From Bidens hawaiensis (Eukaryota > Streptophyta > Magnoliopsida > Asterales > Asteraceae), in the NCBI GenBank assembly GCA_021521415.1, contig JAIQDT010000666.1, positions 186,001-250,000 of the forward strand: a DNA stretch of 64,000 nt, written 5' to 3'. Shown one piece after another: positions 33,284-43,686 of this stretch. Position numbers and translations under genes: made by a program. The notes below the pieces were generated by a model. That model had not been told where the DNA came from, did not search any database, and saw only the letters and a list, made by a program, of their open reading frames with translations. Each line of letters begins with the position of its first letter. The first letter of the stretch is position 1.

Positions 33284-35905
33284 TTAGAATTTAGGGACCC
33301 AAGACCAATTTGTCTTGTATCTATACATCCCAAACTTTGGCTTTCCATAGTTAGTATCTCGATAACTCCTGTAAGTCCCATTAGGATATCTTATTGAAGA
33401 TTGATTGTAAGGCCTTCCAAACCTTTGAGAATTGAAAGTATTATAGCTTGTGGTTTGGTTATTAGAAGTGTAAAACTGAGATTTGTTTCTATGAAAACCT
33501 GAATTATTCACATTTTTGAATTTTAAGTGGTTTTCATTTTTAGGAGCATAATAAGTACTATTAGGTCTATTCTCAGCTTTAGTAGGCCTTACACCTCTGA
33601 ATCGCTGCTTCAGAGGGCAATTTGCAACAAGATGTCCTAATTGATTACATCTAAAACAACACCTATGTTCAACCTTTTTATCAACAGGTGTTTTAGATGT
33701 CGAGGCTATATTACTGCTCGTTCGTCTCACATAAGGTGGGACGTACGGGTTTAGTGGAGTACTTTTTTTATTCGTTTTATCTTTTTCTCCACTCTTGGGT
33801 AACACAACCTCCTCTTTTGCCTTACCAGACTCGGATGACTTATCCGAATCTGATGAGACTAGACTTTGATCAGAAATTTCAACACTTGAAACAGGCGAAC
33901 TTGTTTCGCCTCTACTAACATTTGGTTCTTTAATGGTTACTTTAATTGGCACTGTCTGAGCAACCTCAAAGTCAACAGATTTCTGAACACTAGGGTTAAA
34001 AGTGTAATTGTGATTGTACGGTGGTGGAACCTCATGATAACCGATTCCTCCCCTCTTGACTGAGGAACCTTGATCACTAACAAGGTGATCAAGTATAGCA
34101 GAGGAATTTCTGAACTGCTCCAGTTTTCGATTCAGTTCCACCACTTTCACCTGGTGGTCAGCAATCTGTTTTTCTCTCTCAGCAATTAGTTTGGCCTTTT
34201 CTTCTAAAACCTCATAACTTAAATCAACCACTTCAATTTTTTCAGCAAGTTTAGTTTTTAAACTTTTAACATCTTTTTCACAAGCTTTTATTTTAATTTT
34301 ATAATTATTTTCTCTTAATTTAATAAAGTGATGATCTTCTTTTATGGTTTTAAATTCAGCATCCAACCTAACATACTGATCAGTTATGGTTGCTAGTTGC
34401 TCAGACAAGTTCTCACATTTTGAACATATAGGTTTAGAACATACCTCGGAGAGCTGGTCATTGTCATCTGCCATAAGAGCTTTTTCTTCTTTGGTAGCCC
34501 TCTCACTTTCTTCAGTTTCAACCTTTGCCAAATTTGCCTGCTCAAAAGTTTCTTTAGAAAGCAGGTTCCAGTTGTATTCACCATCTCCTCTGGAAATCAT
34601 GGCACTATAATCTTTTCTTCCCTCATTATGCTGTGTAGACTTTCCTTGACCACGTTCTACACGCTCATTCCTACACTCCTTTGCAAAGTGACCGTTTTGT
34701 TGACAATTGTAGCATCTCACCTTTGACTTGTCGAACCCTGGTCTTCCTCCGACAAACTTTCTACCGGTCTTATTCATAAACCTTTTCACCCTCCTCACAA
34801 TCATGGCCATCTGCCATTGTAGATCCATTTCTTCCATATCGTCAGCATCAATCTGATCGTAATCTTCATCCAACATAGCTGGATCAACAATCTTCCCTTG
34901 AATATAGTTCTCATAGGAAGCGATAAAAGAAGCATAGAGACCAAACTGCTCTTCAGCAGACTTGACACTCATAGGCATCTTGGAGTAGTTGTTGCTGGGA
35001 ACACTTGAAGAGCAACTACTCTTGCTTACCTGGGGTTGAGAACCACTCGATCCAGCTGCTACATAGCAAACATCCCCATTTGTGTTAACTGACACATGCC
35101 CCTCATGAGATGAGTTGGGGCCCGACTCTCCCTTTGTGTAGTAGGCAGCCGATTCAGTCTTCGATCCTGAGCTAGTGTTGACTTTAGCTCCATACATACC
35201 TGGATCTTGAACCTGATCCATAGAGGTCTCTTTTCTGGCCATGTTAAGCTCAAAGGTTCTGAGCTTGTTGACTGCCGTTTCTAGATCATATGTGGGAAAG
35301 TCTTTGTCTTCCCTCATCAGCACAGTGTACATCTCCCATTTTGGTGGGAGAGCATCTAGAAGCTTCTCAACTATTTCTTCTTCTCGGTAGGAAATGGAAT
35401 AGTTGCTCAATTCAGTCATCAGATGGTAGTATCGAGTGATAATATCATCTAAAGATTCATTCTTCAAATACTTGAAGACTGAGAACTGGGTTTTGAGCAA
35501 TTTTATCTTTGAAGCCCGGATTCCTACATTCCCTTCAAATCTGCTCTCAAGAGCTTCCCAAAGCTCTCTTGCTGATGTGTACTTTCTAAATGTATGAAGG
35601 ATCTCTTGTGGAAGAGCCATAGTAATAGCAGCATGAGCCTTGCTCTCGGCCTCATACATCTTTTTCTCTTCTTCTTCCATTTTACTATACTTCTTGATTT
35701 GGTCACGAGCTTCATACTCCATAATTGGTGGAATATACCCATCCTGGATGCATACCCACATCTTCGCATCCTGGTATTTGACGTACTGTATGAACCGATC
35801 CTTCCATGCAACGAAATCGGTTCCCTTCAGCAATCTTGGGGCCTTGGTAGCCGACCCTGCTTCAACTTCCATCTTCACTAACTCAGAGATGTTGATCGAC
35901 GACAT
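33284..35905 (-). CDS. gag: Copia Gag of nested element, intact 873-residue frame (inverted relative to LTRs)
   Basis: ATG at 35,905, stop at 33,284. Gag forms the virus-like particle that packages element RNA. Residues 1-240 are a UBN2-like copia Gag region (AWKDRF, ELWEALE, LKNESLDDIITRYYHLM). A first CCHC knuckle uses C398, C401, H406 and C411. A coiled coil spans about 495-605 (with EREKQIADHQVKVVELN). A region with IGYHEVPPPYNHNYTFNPS follows, then a second CCHC knuckle at C750, C753, H758 and C763, and a basic C-terminus ending WSWVPKF. No stop codon interrupts it. Because it lies antisense to the element's own LTRs, LTR-driven transcripts would not encode it. Confidence 0.9.
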   Translation of the reverse strand: MSSINISELVKMEVEAGSATKAPRLLKGTDFVAWKDRFIQYVKYQDAKMWVCIQDGYIPPIMEYEARDQIKKYSKMEEEEKKMYEAESKAHAAITMALPQEILHTFRKYTSARELWEALESRFEGNVGIRASKIKLLKTQFSVFKYLKNESLDDIITRYYHLMTELSNYSISYREEEIVEKLLDALPPKWEMYTVLMREDKDFPTYDLETAVNKLRTFELNMARKETSMDQVQDPGMYGAKVNTSSGSKTESAAYYTKGESGPNSSHEGHVSVNTNGDVCYVAAGSSGSQPQVSKSSCSSSVPSNNYSKMPMSVKSAEEQFGLYASFIASYENYIQGKIVDPAMLDEDYDQIDADDMEEMDLQWQMAMIVRRVKRFMNKTGRKFVGGRPGFDKSKVRCYNCQQNGHFAKECRNERVERGQGKSTQHNEGRKDYSAMISRGDGEYNWNLLSKETFEQANLAKVETEESERATKEEKALMADDNDQLSEVCSKPICSKCENLSEQLATITDQYVRLDAEFKTIKEDHHFIKLRENNYKIKIKACEKDVKSLKTKLAEKIEVVDLSYEVLEEKAKLIAEREKQIADHQVKVVELNRKLEQFRNSSAILDHLVSDQGSSVKRGGIGYHEVPPPYNHNYTFNPSVQKSVDFEVAQTVPIKVTIKEPNVSRGETSSPVSSVEISDQSLVSSDSDKSSESGKAKEEVVLPKSGEKDKTNKKSTPLNPYVPPYVRRTSSNIASTSKTPVDKKVEHRCCFRCNQLGHLVANCPLKQRFRGVRPTKAENRPNSTYYAPKNENHLKFKNVNNSGFHRNKSQFYTSNNQTTSYNTFNSQRFGRPYNQSSIRYPNGTYRSYRDTNYGKPKFGMYRYKTNWSWVPKF

Positions 35906-36257
35906 CTTTCCCGAAAGTAAGAAACCTGAAAAGTTAAAAGTTTTTTTTTTTTTTAAAGTCCTGTAGGCGAAGTTACGGATAACTTCGCTTGAAGTAAGCG
36001 AAGTTGTAGAGAACTTCGCTGAAGAACTTCCCTGATAACACTGCTGATTAACTTCGCTGATTCTTAACTTCGCTTGAGGTAAGCGAACTTAAGAGGTAGG
36101 CGAAGTTGTAGAGAACTTCGCTTGAGTTAAGCGAACTTGAGAAGGTAGGCGAAGTTGTGGATAACTTCGCTTAACCTTATATCTTCGCCGAAACCCTACG
36201 CACAGTGACGGTAACTTCGCCTGATGAACACGAAGTTTCTGCAGATTTGTAAATCGG
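35906..36257 (-). other. Inverted gag leader with palindromes (nested element)
   Basis: Reverse-complement counterpart of 22,100-22,439 in the outer element, including its T/A-rich run just before the gag ATG (here 35,940-35,955) and the GCGAAGTT hairpin cluster (35,964-36,220). The roughly 180 bases that should connect it to the LTR and primer-binding site are missing. It ends near 36,257 at the gag scrap. Confidence 0.8.
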
Positions 36258-36340
36258 ATTTGAAGAATGAATCTTTAGATGATATTATCACTCGATACTA
36301 CCATCTGATGACTGAAATGAGCAACTATTCCATTTCCTAC
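36258..36340 (+). pseudogene. 83-bp sense scrap of gag
   Basis: Matches the reverse complement of 35,387-35,469 with one difference and encodes part of the LKNESLDDIITRYYHLMTE region. It sits between the inverted leader and sense pol. The join to pol at 36,337-36,341 uses a shared CTACC. Such a scrap points to template switching and not to a simple inversion. Confidence 0.88.
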
Positions 36341-36595
36341 CTCGACTGAAGAAGAATTTTTCAATCCGTTTCACTCTCAGCATGAAACAACCATAGACGA
36401 GCTCTCTTCTAACTTGGAAGACAATTTGCATGTCGGTTCTGTTCCGACCACGAGAATTCATAAAGATCACCCTTTGGAGAATGTGATTGGTGATGTGTCC
36501 TCCGGTGTACAAACAAGACGTAGCTTGAATGAGCACACCTGTGTTTACACAAGCATCAAGGAGACAGGGATAATCAACGAATGCTTGTACACCTG
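36337..36595. repeat. Inverted duplicate of pol segment, right arm (259 bp)
   Basis: Sense copy of the segment found antisense at 31,507-31,765. Equal length and apparently identical sequence. Confidence 0.92.
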
Positions 36596-38141
36596 CTTTA
36601 TCAGCCAGATTGAGCCGAAGAATTATCAAATGGCTTTAAAGGACAGCTCGTGGGTCGAAGCTATGAAAGAAGAGTTGGCTCAGTTCAAGAAAATGGAAGT
36701 ATGGGATTTGGTTGAAAAACCGAAAAATATGCATGCGATAGGCACAAAATGGGTGTTTAAGTGCAAGAGAGATGAGAAAGGGATTATCATAAGAAACAAG
36801 GCGAGGCTAGTTGTGAAAGGATTTAATCAACAAGAGGGTATTGATTATAATGAAGTGTTCGCTCCTGTGGCAAGGTTGGAAGCCATTAGATTGTTTTTGG
36901 CGTTTGCTGCATATAAAAAGATGAAGGTATTTCAGTTGGATGTGAAGAGTGCGTTTCTGAATGGGAAAGTTGATGAGGTAGTGTATGTTGAGCAACCTCC
37001 GGGTTTTCCTGACCCAGACTTTCCTGATCACGTGTACAAGTTAAGCAAGGCATTGTATGGACTACATCAGGCACCTCGTGCCTGGTATTCAAATTTATCA
37101 GATTACTTGCTTGAAAATGGTTTTGAAAGAGGAAAAATTGATAGCACGTTGTTCGTTAAGAGAGAAGGAAGCGACTTCCTGCTGGTGCAAGTCTACGTGG
37201 ATGACATTATCTTTGCTGCATCTAAAGTCTCCATGTGTCAGGAGTTTGAGGACGTCATGAAGAAAAGGTTTGAAATGAGTGCTATGGGTGAACTAACTTT
37301 CTTTTTAGGATTGCAGGTTGATCAGAATAAGGATGGGATGTTCATTCATCAGACCAAGTATGTCCATGATGTGCTCAAACGCTTCAAGATGGAGGACAGC
37401 TCTCTATTCGACACTCCAATCTGCGTCAATCACAAATTGGGTGCTGAGTCAGACGGTGATGCAGATGTGGACCCAACTCAGTATCGGGCTATTATAGGTT
37501 CTTTAATGTACTTAACTGCTTCTAGGCCTGATATAATGTTTGCTGTTTGTCTTTGTGCTCGTTTTCAGGCAAACCCAAAGGAATCTCACATGAAGGGTGT
37601 GAAGAGGATCTTGCGGTATCTCAAGGGCAAACCGAAGCTGGGGTTGTGGTACCCGAGAGGAGGAGACTTGGAGCTAGTCGCTTACACAGATTCTGATTAT
37701 GGAGGGTGCAATCAGAGTCGGAAGTCAACAACTGGAGGATGTCAGTTTCTTGGTGGCAGATTGGTGTCGTGGCAATGCAAGAAACAGACTTCGGTCGCAA
37801 TTTCAACCTGTGAGGCAGAATACATGGCAGCATCCAACTGCTGCTCCCAGGTTCTTTGGATTCAACAACAGTTGCGCGACTATGGTCTGAATTTCTTACT
37901 TACTCCTATTTGCATTGATAACACAGCTGCTATCTCAGTAACTAACAATCCCGTGAAACATAGTAAAACTAAACATATTGACATACGTCATCATTTTATA
38001 CGGGATTGTGCTGAGAAGAAACTGATTGTGCTTGAAAAGGTGGATACGCTTGATAATTTCGCTGATCTTTATACTAAAGCGTTTGACAAATCAAGATTTC
38101 AAAACCTTATCGAGTTTAATGGGATGATCAATCCCGAGTAG
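36341..38141 (+). pseudogene. pol: Sense pol 3' part: reverse transcriptase and RNase H (nested element)
   Basis: An open frame through to TAA at 38,139. An in-frame ATG at 36,414 would give 575 residues. Numbered from it, RT spans about 80-330 with the [10 protein letters not shown] aspartate at 176 and YVDD at 261-264. RNase H spans about 415-560 with candidate catalytic residues D426, E469, D502 and D551 (ADLYTKAF). No nonsense codon is present, unlike the outer element. It is cut off from protease and integrase by the inversion, so the element cannot make a normal polyprotein. The ATG used for numbering is not a real start. Confidence 0.9.
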
Positions 38142-39500
38142 CCATGTTTTTCATGTTATATTAAAAATAAAAAAAAAATAAAAAAAGGGTCACTATCGCT
38201 TAAAATTATGTCGGTTACCATAGTTTGAAGGACATGTCTTAGGATATGTTTTGGTCCTCATTTCTACTTGTAGAATATGAGGATAGCCATTAACCAGATG
38301 ACTGAAAGTGACCGGGGCGGTTTATGATGAGTTTTCTTTCTTTCGCTGAAAATTAGTCGATCATACTCAGTTAGAAGGACACATACTTGTATGTGGTCGG
38401 TCCAGCTGATCCATTAGATCTTCGGGATAGCCGTTCACCTGAAGACTTGATTTGATCGGGGCGATTGAAGTCAAAAATTTTTTGGGAAATGAAATTATTT
38501 TTCAAGCCTACTACTTCGTAAGAAGTACGTTTGCTATGTTAAACAGAAAATTGATCCAACCTTGGAAAATGATAGATATACTAACTTTGTGTGCTTAACT
38601 AGTGAAGTTATTAGGCTTAAAAGGCTTTAGGACAGTCATTGTATGTCATGGTAACTTTTTATGGTGCGTAAAAGTAGACGTGATACAAACTAAATCTACT
38701 TGATTTTACGTGGAAACTCCTTACGAGTTTTGCATGTCTTCATATATATCTTTCCGAATGATAGGCAGAAAAGCGATTACCCAGTCATACACGAGCCCAT
38801 GTGTGTTCTGATTCCCGTGAAGATAGCGTTTCAAGAAACTGCAGTGATCCAGATTCGGGACTTGCAGTTGGTTTACTACTCTGAAGTCTATGTAAATTTG
38901 TGAGTTATTAAAAAAAATAAAAATAAAAAATAAAAAATTTTTGAGTTATTGAAACATTCTATAGCTGAAAATGTCAAGACTTCTCAATCATAGAGTAAGA
39001 AGGAGAACGGGAAGCAGATGAAGAGTAATTACAAACCTAATCAGACACTATGGGTCGAGGTCAATTCGAGGTGACTTGGGGAAAGCCAAATACGCTTTGA
39101 GGATAGATAGGAGGCATCAATATTTCTGAGTTGTTGCCCACTTAAATTTTGAGGCATAATTGAACCTAACTCGTATCACAGAAACGATGAAAACCATCTT
39201 AAGTTATTTACCTGCTTACAACCTGTTTCCTTATATCATAATACAGCTAAACACGGACCTATGTGACAGTCACATACTTAGTATGATTCCTGTTCGGATC
39301 TTTTCTAAAACGTAGCAGTTCCTATCGAGACTGAAATTTGATCCCTTATACTTAAATTGTTTAAAGTTTTCTTTTTATGTAGTTGTATTTTTTTTTTATA
39401 ACAGGTTACTTGGACTTGATCGTGTCATTTAGTTCTTAAAGGAAAGTTTTATAACTTGATTGAAAAAATGTTAAAATTATAAGGTTAAATTTTGTAAATA
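38142..39500 (+). other. Conserved non-coding spacer between pol and ORF3 (nested)
   Basis: Counterpart of 28,367-29,700. The degenerate repeat units lie at 38,230-38,320 and 38,378-38,463. Hairpin arms CATAC/GTATG are kept while the loop differs (TTG here, TAG in the outer copy). A/T-rich runs near 38,160 and 38,910 differ in length between copies. No credible ORF. Confidence 0.6.
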
Positions 39501-39504
39501 TAGG

Positions 39505-40250
39505 CGATGTTGTTGAACAGGCGAAGTTGTGGATAACTTCGCCTAGGCGAAGTTATCCGTAACTTCGCCTGTATAACTTCGCCCCTATATAAGGATTTTC
39601 AAGAGTCAAACAGTTCATTATTCTCAACTCAGCGAACTTATATCCTCCGTTTTCACAGCGAACTTATATACAGATCCATACTTGTTTTCTTTCTTCGTTC
39701 TCAAACCGATTTAAAGGTTGGTTGGGTTACTACATCGTATTATCCGTTCATTGATGTTAATCTAAGGTTGTTTCGACAACCGGGTAATAACCTCGGACGA
39801 CCGATCCTTAAACCCGATTTCAAAACTTGTTTTCACGTGGTCATGTACAACCTGGTCGTTCTGTTATCATTAACATCATGTGTTTTAGCCTCCTCAATCG
39901 TCAAAATTAATCGAAACATCGGATTTTCGAGTTTGAATCAAACTCACTGTCGCCGATTCGTATTCAGGAGAACTTAAGGTTTAGGCGAAGTTATCCGTAA
40001 CTTCGCCTGATGCTCAACTTCGCCTGAAGCTTAAATTCGCCTGAGGCGATGTTGTGGTGAGGCGAACTTAAAGATGAAGCGAAGTTGTTCCCAACTTCGC
40101 CCCAACTTTAACTTCGCCTGGATCCTTTTAACTTAACAATTATTAGACGAACTTAAAGATGAAGCGAAGTTGTTCCCAACTTCGCCTCAACTTTAACTTC
40201 GCCTATACAGTTTTTATCACAACTTCGCTCATGGTAACAAGCGAACTTGT
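39505..40250 (+). repeat. Palindromic GCGAAGTT cluster upstream of ORF3 (nested)
   Basis: Several inverted pairs, including two with 11-base arms AGGCGAAGTTA / TAACTTCGCCT at 39,545-39,570 and 39,983-40,008, and a pair of longer units near 40,070-40,120 and 40,150-40,205 that look like a local duplication ('gaacttaaagatgaagcg' occurs twice). Confidence 0.85.
39586..39593 (+). promoter_or_regulatory. Candidate internal TATA box for ORF3 (nested)
   Basis: TATATAAG in the position equivalent to 29,773-29,780, just after a palindrome, 709 bases before the ORF3 ATG. Confidence 0.45.
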
Positions 40251-40292
40251 GTTATGTCTTAATGTTTATCTGACTTGGTTCGTTTGTTGCAG
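39717..40292 (+). other. Candidate 5'-leader intron before ORF3 (nested)
   Basis: TTAAAG|GTTGGT donor-like site, CTGAC branch-like site near 40,271 and acceptor TTTGTTGCAG ending at 40,292, two bases before the ATG at 40,295. All three have positional counterparts in the outer element. The 576-base length is plausible for a plant leader intron. Confidence 0.45.
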
Positions 40293-40294
40293 AT

Positions 40295-43199
40295 ATGGCT
40301 GCTGTTGCCGGTGCTGGAGGTGCTGGAGGCGATGACGGAGGAGACAATCAGAGGCAATTCTTCCCGGGTCACAATATGTACATTACCTTAGACCCGGAAG
40401 CGAGCGGAGTAGAAGACTACCGTGAGATCATTTCTTTCCTCATTCGCTCGAGGATATTTCACGCAATCACGACGACTCTGCCGATATCCTTACCCAATAT
40501 CGAGGATTTCTGGCAGACGGTGGAGTATGATTGTCGTGTTGAGCCCCCGGTCATGAGGGCAACAGTAAATAATCAAGTAGTTCAGTTCTCATCTGAAAAA
40601 ATTCGGGTGGCGTTACGCTTTGGAGAGGAGACTCGGGACGACCCGACTGACTTTGTGGCTCCGTTTCGTGATGGAGCGTTTCTGCGAATGGGCTATTCTG
40701 GTCCATTGGGCGATACCCAGAGACGGAAGGGGTTCCTGCTCGATCAGTGGCGCTTCCTCATGCACGTTATGATAGTATGCATGTCTGGGAGGAAGGCGGG
40801 CACTGACGGTATGGGTGCGACCATGCAGTCAGCAATGACTGCTCTGACTTATAACAAACGTTATAGCTTTAGTCAGATGGTCTTTTACGAGATCGACAGA
40901 CAGAGGAGGGCGATAGCTCGGGAGCGGTTCATAATGTATCCAAGATTCATCCAGATGATCTTGAACCATGTGGCTCCGAATTTGCCTCAACGACGCCCGA
41001 AGATACGTGGAGAGTGTGAGCAAACGTATCTTTGCTCAATGTCGCACATCCAGTGCGAGGAGCAAGCCTGAACTGCGTCCAAGGCATACTCCACTCTTCG
41101 GGTACTTGATAAACCCGGGTATGTGCCAGCTCGGGGGGACGAGTTCAGAGACCCTCAACCACAACAGGCAGGAGCAACTCGTGATGTACCTACTGTGCCT
41201 GTTGTATCGGCTGAAGAGGATGTTGACCTTGATGCTGCATTTGGCGGCCAAGGTTTCTTTGACATGGATCGTTTTGATCCACATGAAGAAGTGCAGGTCT
41301 CTGCTGCACAGGTGAGGGAAGTGATTGTGACTAGAGCAGCTATGACGGTGGCTGACTCAGATCTTGACGACGTTATGGATGAGGCGAGGAGGATGTTGGT
41401 GTCTAGAGAGAGGACGTTGGGGAAGAGAAAGAGGACGGTGGATGATAGTGAGTCAGAGGAAGAGGACATACACAAGTTGATCAGACGTTCGAGACGTGAA
41501 AGGACAGGTGCTGGTATGGGAGCTGGAGAGACTTCACGTGTTATACGTTTTGCTCCATCCGCAGTGTCAGGTATGTCAATTGCTCCTACTTCTGTACAGG
41601 TTACAAGCGCTACAGATGTTCCTGTGGTGGCTACATCAGCTGTTGGCATCCCATCCATCACACTACAGACGACGACTCCGGAGATTGTGTCGTTACCACC
41701 TCCAACGCTTACTCCTTCAGAGGTGGTGGCACGGTTTGTAGAGTCGACGGTCGTCGCAACTGCAGGGTTGTCGGTCACGATACCACCTGCGGTTACGTCC
41801 ACAACTGCTTCTGAAGTCCCGGTTACATTCGAGATCCCTCCTCAGTATACTCAAGACACATCTAACATGAGGTTTGATTTCGATGCAACCCTCTCAGACT
41901 CTGAGAGAATAGCTGCACTTGAGCGGGTCGTGGCAGAGCAATCAAGGATAAACTTTATCCAGACCCAGGCTATTCAACGCCTTGTAGCAGAGAATCAACT
42001 ACAGTCGTCCCTCCTGGTTGAACATGGGCGTATTATAGATGCTATGAAGGAGTTCTTGGCATCTCAGGGGGAGACAGGCTGTAGAGGCGACGAGTTAAGG
42101 ACGAAGAAGAGAAACGACAGAGACGATGATCCCAATGCACCGAAAGGTGCAGGTGGTGAGTTGCCAAGAACTACTCAAGCTCTTGGGACTTCCACAGCTC
42201 AGGGGGAGTCTGCAGGTGCAGTTGGTGGTGATGGTTGATGATGAAGATGATGTGATTGATGCGTTGAGAGAATTAGATGATGATATGCTAGAGGATGATG
42301 ATGTGTTTGATGATGATGTGCTGCCGTTTGAGGAGATTGAGAAGATTGGAGCACAAATTGTGATTGAAGATGAGATTGAAGAGGGTCAGATAGTAGAAGA
42401 AAATGTTGAACACGAGATCCCAGATGTGGAGAAAGCCAATATGGGTACTGAGATGGAAAACGATGAGACTGAGTGGGAGGAGCAGCCTAGGTGGAAGGAA
42501 GGCTGTGCTCATTGGTTTATTAAGACCAAGAAGCCTGCTGTTCCAACCATGTTCAAGAAGAGTTATAACATCAAAGGCTATGCTGAGTCGAAGAAGGGAA
42601 TTATCTGTTGGATATATGATGAACAGATAAAGTTGTTTGTGGTGAAGCGTTTTGATGGTATTCAGTACTTCAAGAGAACCTTGAGATCTCTCAATACATT
42701 GCCAGAATGTGAGGTGAAGGATTTAGCTAGGTTGGGCCTGATTAATAGAAGTGACAACAACATGGCAAGAGTTGTTGGGAAGATCGTGTGGAAAGAAAGC
42801 ATAAAAGAGAAGAAGTTTGATTTATTAAAGCCACAGAAGGGAAAGCTCGTGGAAGATACAGAAAGGGGAATGAGAGCAGATGGCAAGCCATGGATGGTGA
42901 TGAAGTACAAACCGATTCGATGCATTAAGGAGGTTCCAATGAAGACTATACCTCAAGATGTGTTGAAGAATCTTAAATGGTGGTATGTTGATTGCCAGAC
43001 TGCTGAAGCCGTGATGGAAGACGAAGACGAACAAGAAGTGCTGAGGGTGTATGATCCGATGCATCTTGTTAACTTATCGAAAGCTGATCTGCAAGTGTTG
43101 AATGAAAAGAAGATATTCTATATTCCTGCTTGGAAGGATGAAGCAAGGAAATATCAGCGAGTAGTCACGGTATGTGTTAGAGAAGGAGTGCATGCGTGA
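40295..43199 (+). pseudogene. Accessory ORF3 of nested element (frameshifted, about 970 codons)
   Basis: ATG 40,295 (MAAVAGAGGAGGDDGGDNQ), stop at 43,197. The N-terminal domain (to about 41,000) has VEYDCRVEP, VQFSSEKIRVALRFG, RMGYSGPLGDTQRRKG and MYPRFIQMIL. The acidic middle has KRKRTVDDSESEEED and RRSRRERTGAG. A probable coiled coil follows (DSERIAALERVVAEQS onward, near 41,900-42,050). A conserved C-terminal domain contains EEQPRWKEG, MFKKSYNIKGYA, LPECEVKDLARL, IVWKESIKEKKF and YDPMHLVNLS. Compared with the outer copy it has a 2-base loss near 41,000, a 1-base loss near 41,118 and another frame change near 42,200-42,230, so three shifts break it. Unknown function. No envelope-like transmembrane segment is evident. 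Confidence 0.8.
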
Positions 43200-43252
43200 A
43201 GATACAGGATTACAAGACAAGAGCTTAAAGATCAAGATATGAAGCTACTGCC

Positions 43253-43261
43253 AAGGGGGAG
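43253..43261 (+). other. Polypurine tract (nested)
   Basis: The AAGGGGGAG run lies two bases before the 3' LTR, where it would prime plus-strand DNA synthesis. The same motif precedes the outer 3' LTR. Confidence 0.9.
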
Positions 43262-43263
43262 TC

Positions 43264-43681
43264 TGTTGGTGCATAAATGTCAGTAGTTCATAGTCTAGTG
43301 TCTGTAATCGAGTCTGTATTGTTATTTATGTTTTTGTTTAAAGCGAAGTTGTTAACAAGTTCGCCTAGGCGAACTTGTTGAACAAGCGAAGTTATGGACA
43401 ACTTCGCCTGAACATATCAGGCGAAGTTGTCGTGTATTTATATATAGGTTACGGATTGTTTAGTAACGAGTTGTTCAGTGAATCGTGTGATAGTTGTTAG
43501 CAGTTTTGGTTAACGAGTCTGTAATAGTGATATCGTATCACGTGTTCGGTTATCAATATAACGTGTTCGTTTATCGTATCGTGTTTGTTTGATTTGCTTT
43601 CTACACTCGTAACGATCTACGCAGGGATTCCGCACCTGAGTAGAACGCGATATCTCGTGTGATCCGTCCAGGGAACCTACC
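43264..43681 (+). repeat. 3' LTR of nested element (418 bp)
   Basis: Begins TGTTGGTGC. It ends at 43,681 directly before the GTATC duplication, reading ...CTACC where the outer LTR reads ...CTACA, so the usual final CA appears to be mutated. A perfect 26-bp palindrome lies at 43,354-43,379. Confidence 0.93.
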
Positions 43682-43686
43682 GTATC
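43682..43686. repeat. Target-site duplication GTATC (right copy)
   Basis: Repeat of 31,097-31,101. The outer ORF3 continues immediately after it. Confidence 0.93.

Larger units (their letters stand above)
31102..43681 (+). mobile_element. Nested Ty1/copia element with internally inverted 5' half (12,580 bp)
   Basis: Related to the outer element but from a distinguishable sister family. The two LTRs differ at one base over the shared 404 bp by my count, so the insertion is recent. Order on the + strand: LTR lacking its last bases; antisense pol 5' part; antisense gag; antisense leader; an 83-bp sense gag scrap; sense pol 3' part (RT, RNase H); spacer; ORF3; polypurine tract; LTR. No primer-binding site is present next to the 5' LTR. 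Intact target duplications show that this scrambled form, or its direct parent molecule, was integrated. It would need proteins and a primer site from elsewhere to move. Confidence 0.92.

Noticed and set aside
31507..35905. A third, separate antisense copia element inside the nest
   Set aside because: No LTRs, target duplication or polypurine tract flank it. Its ends fall at microhomology joins, and its content exactly complements what the nested element lacks, so it is that element's own inverted 5' half.
41155..41802. 215-codon antisense open frame over ORF3
   Set aside because: It is a shadow of the low-complexity, serine/threonine-rich middle of ORF3; no motif and not kept in the other copy.
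40295..43199. ORF3 as an envelope gene
   Set aside because: Its position is env-like, but I see no signal peptide, transmembrane segment, cleavage site or cysteine pattern in either copy.
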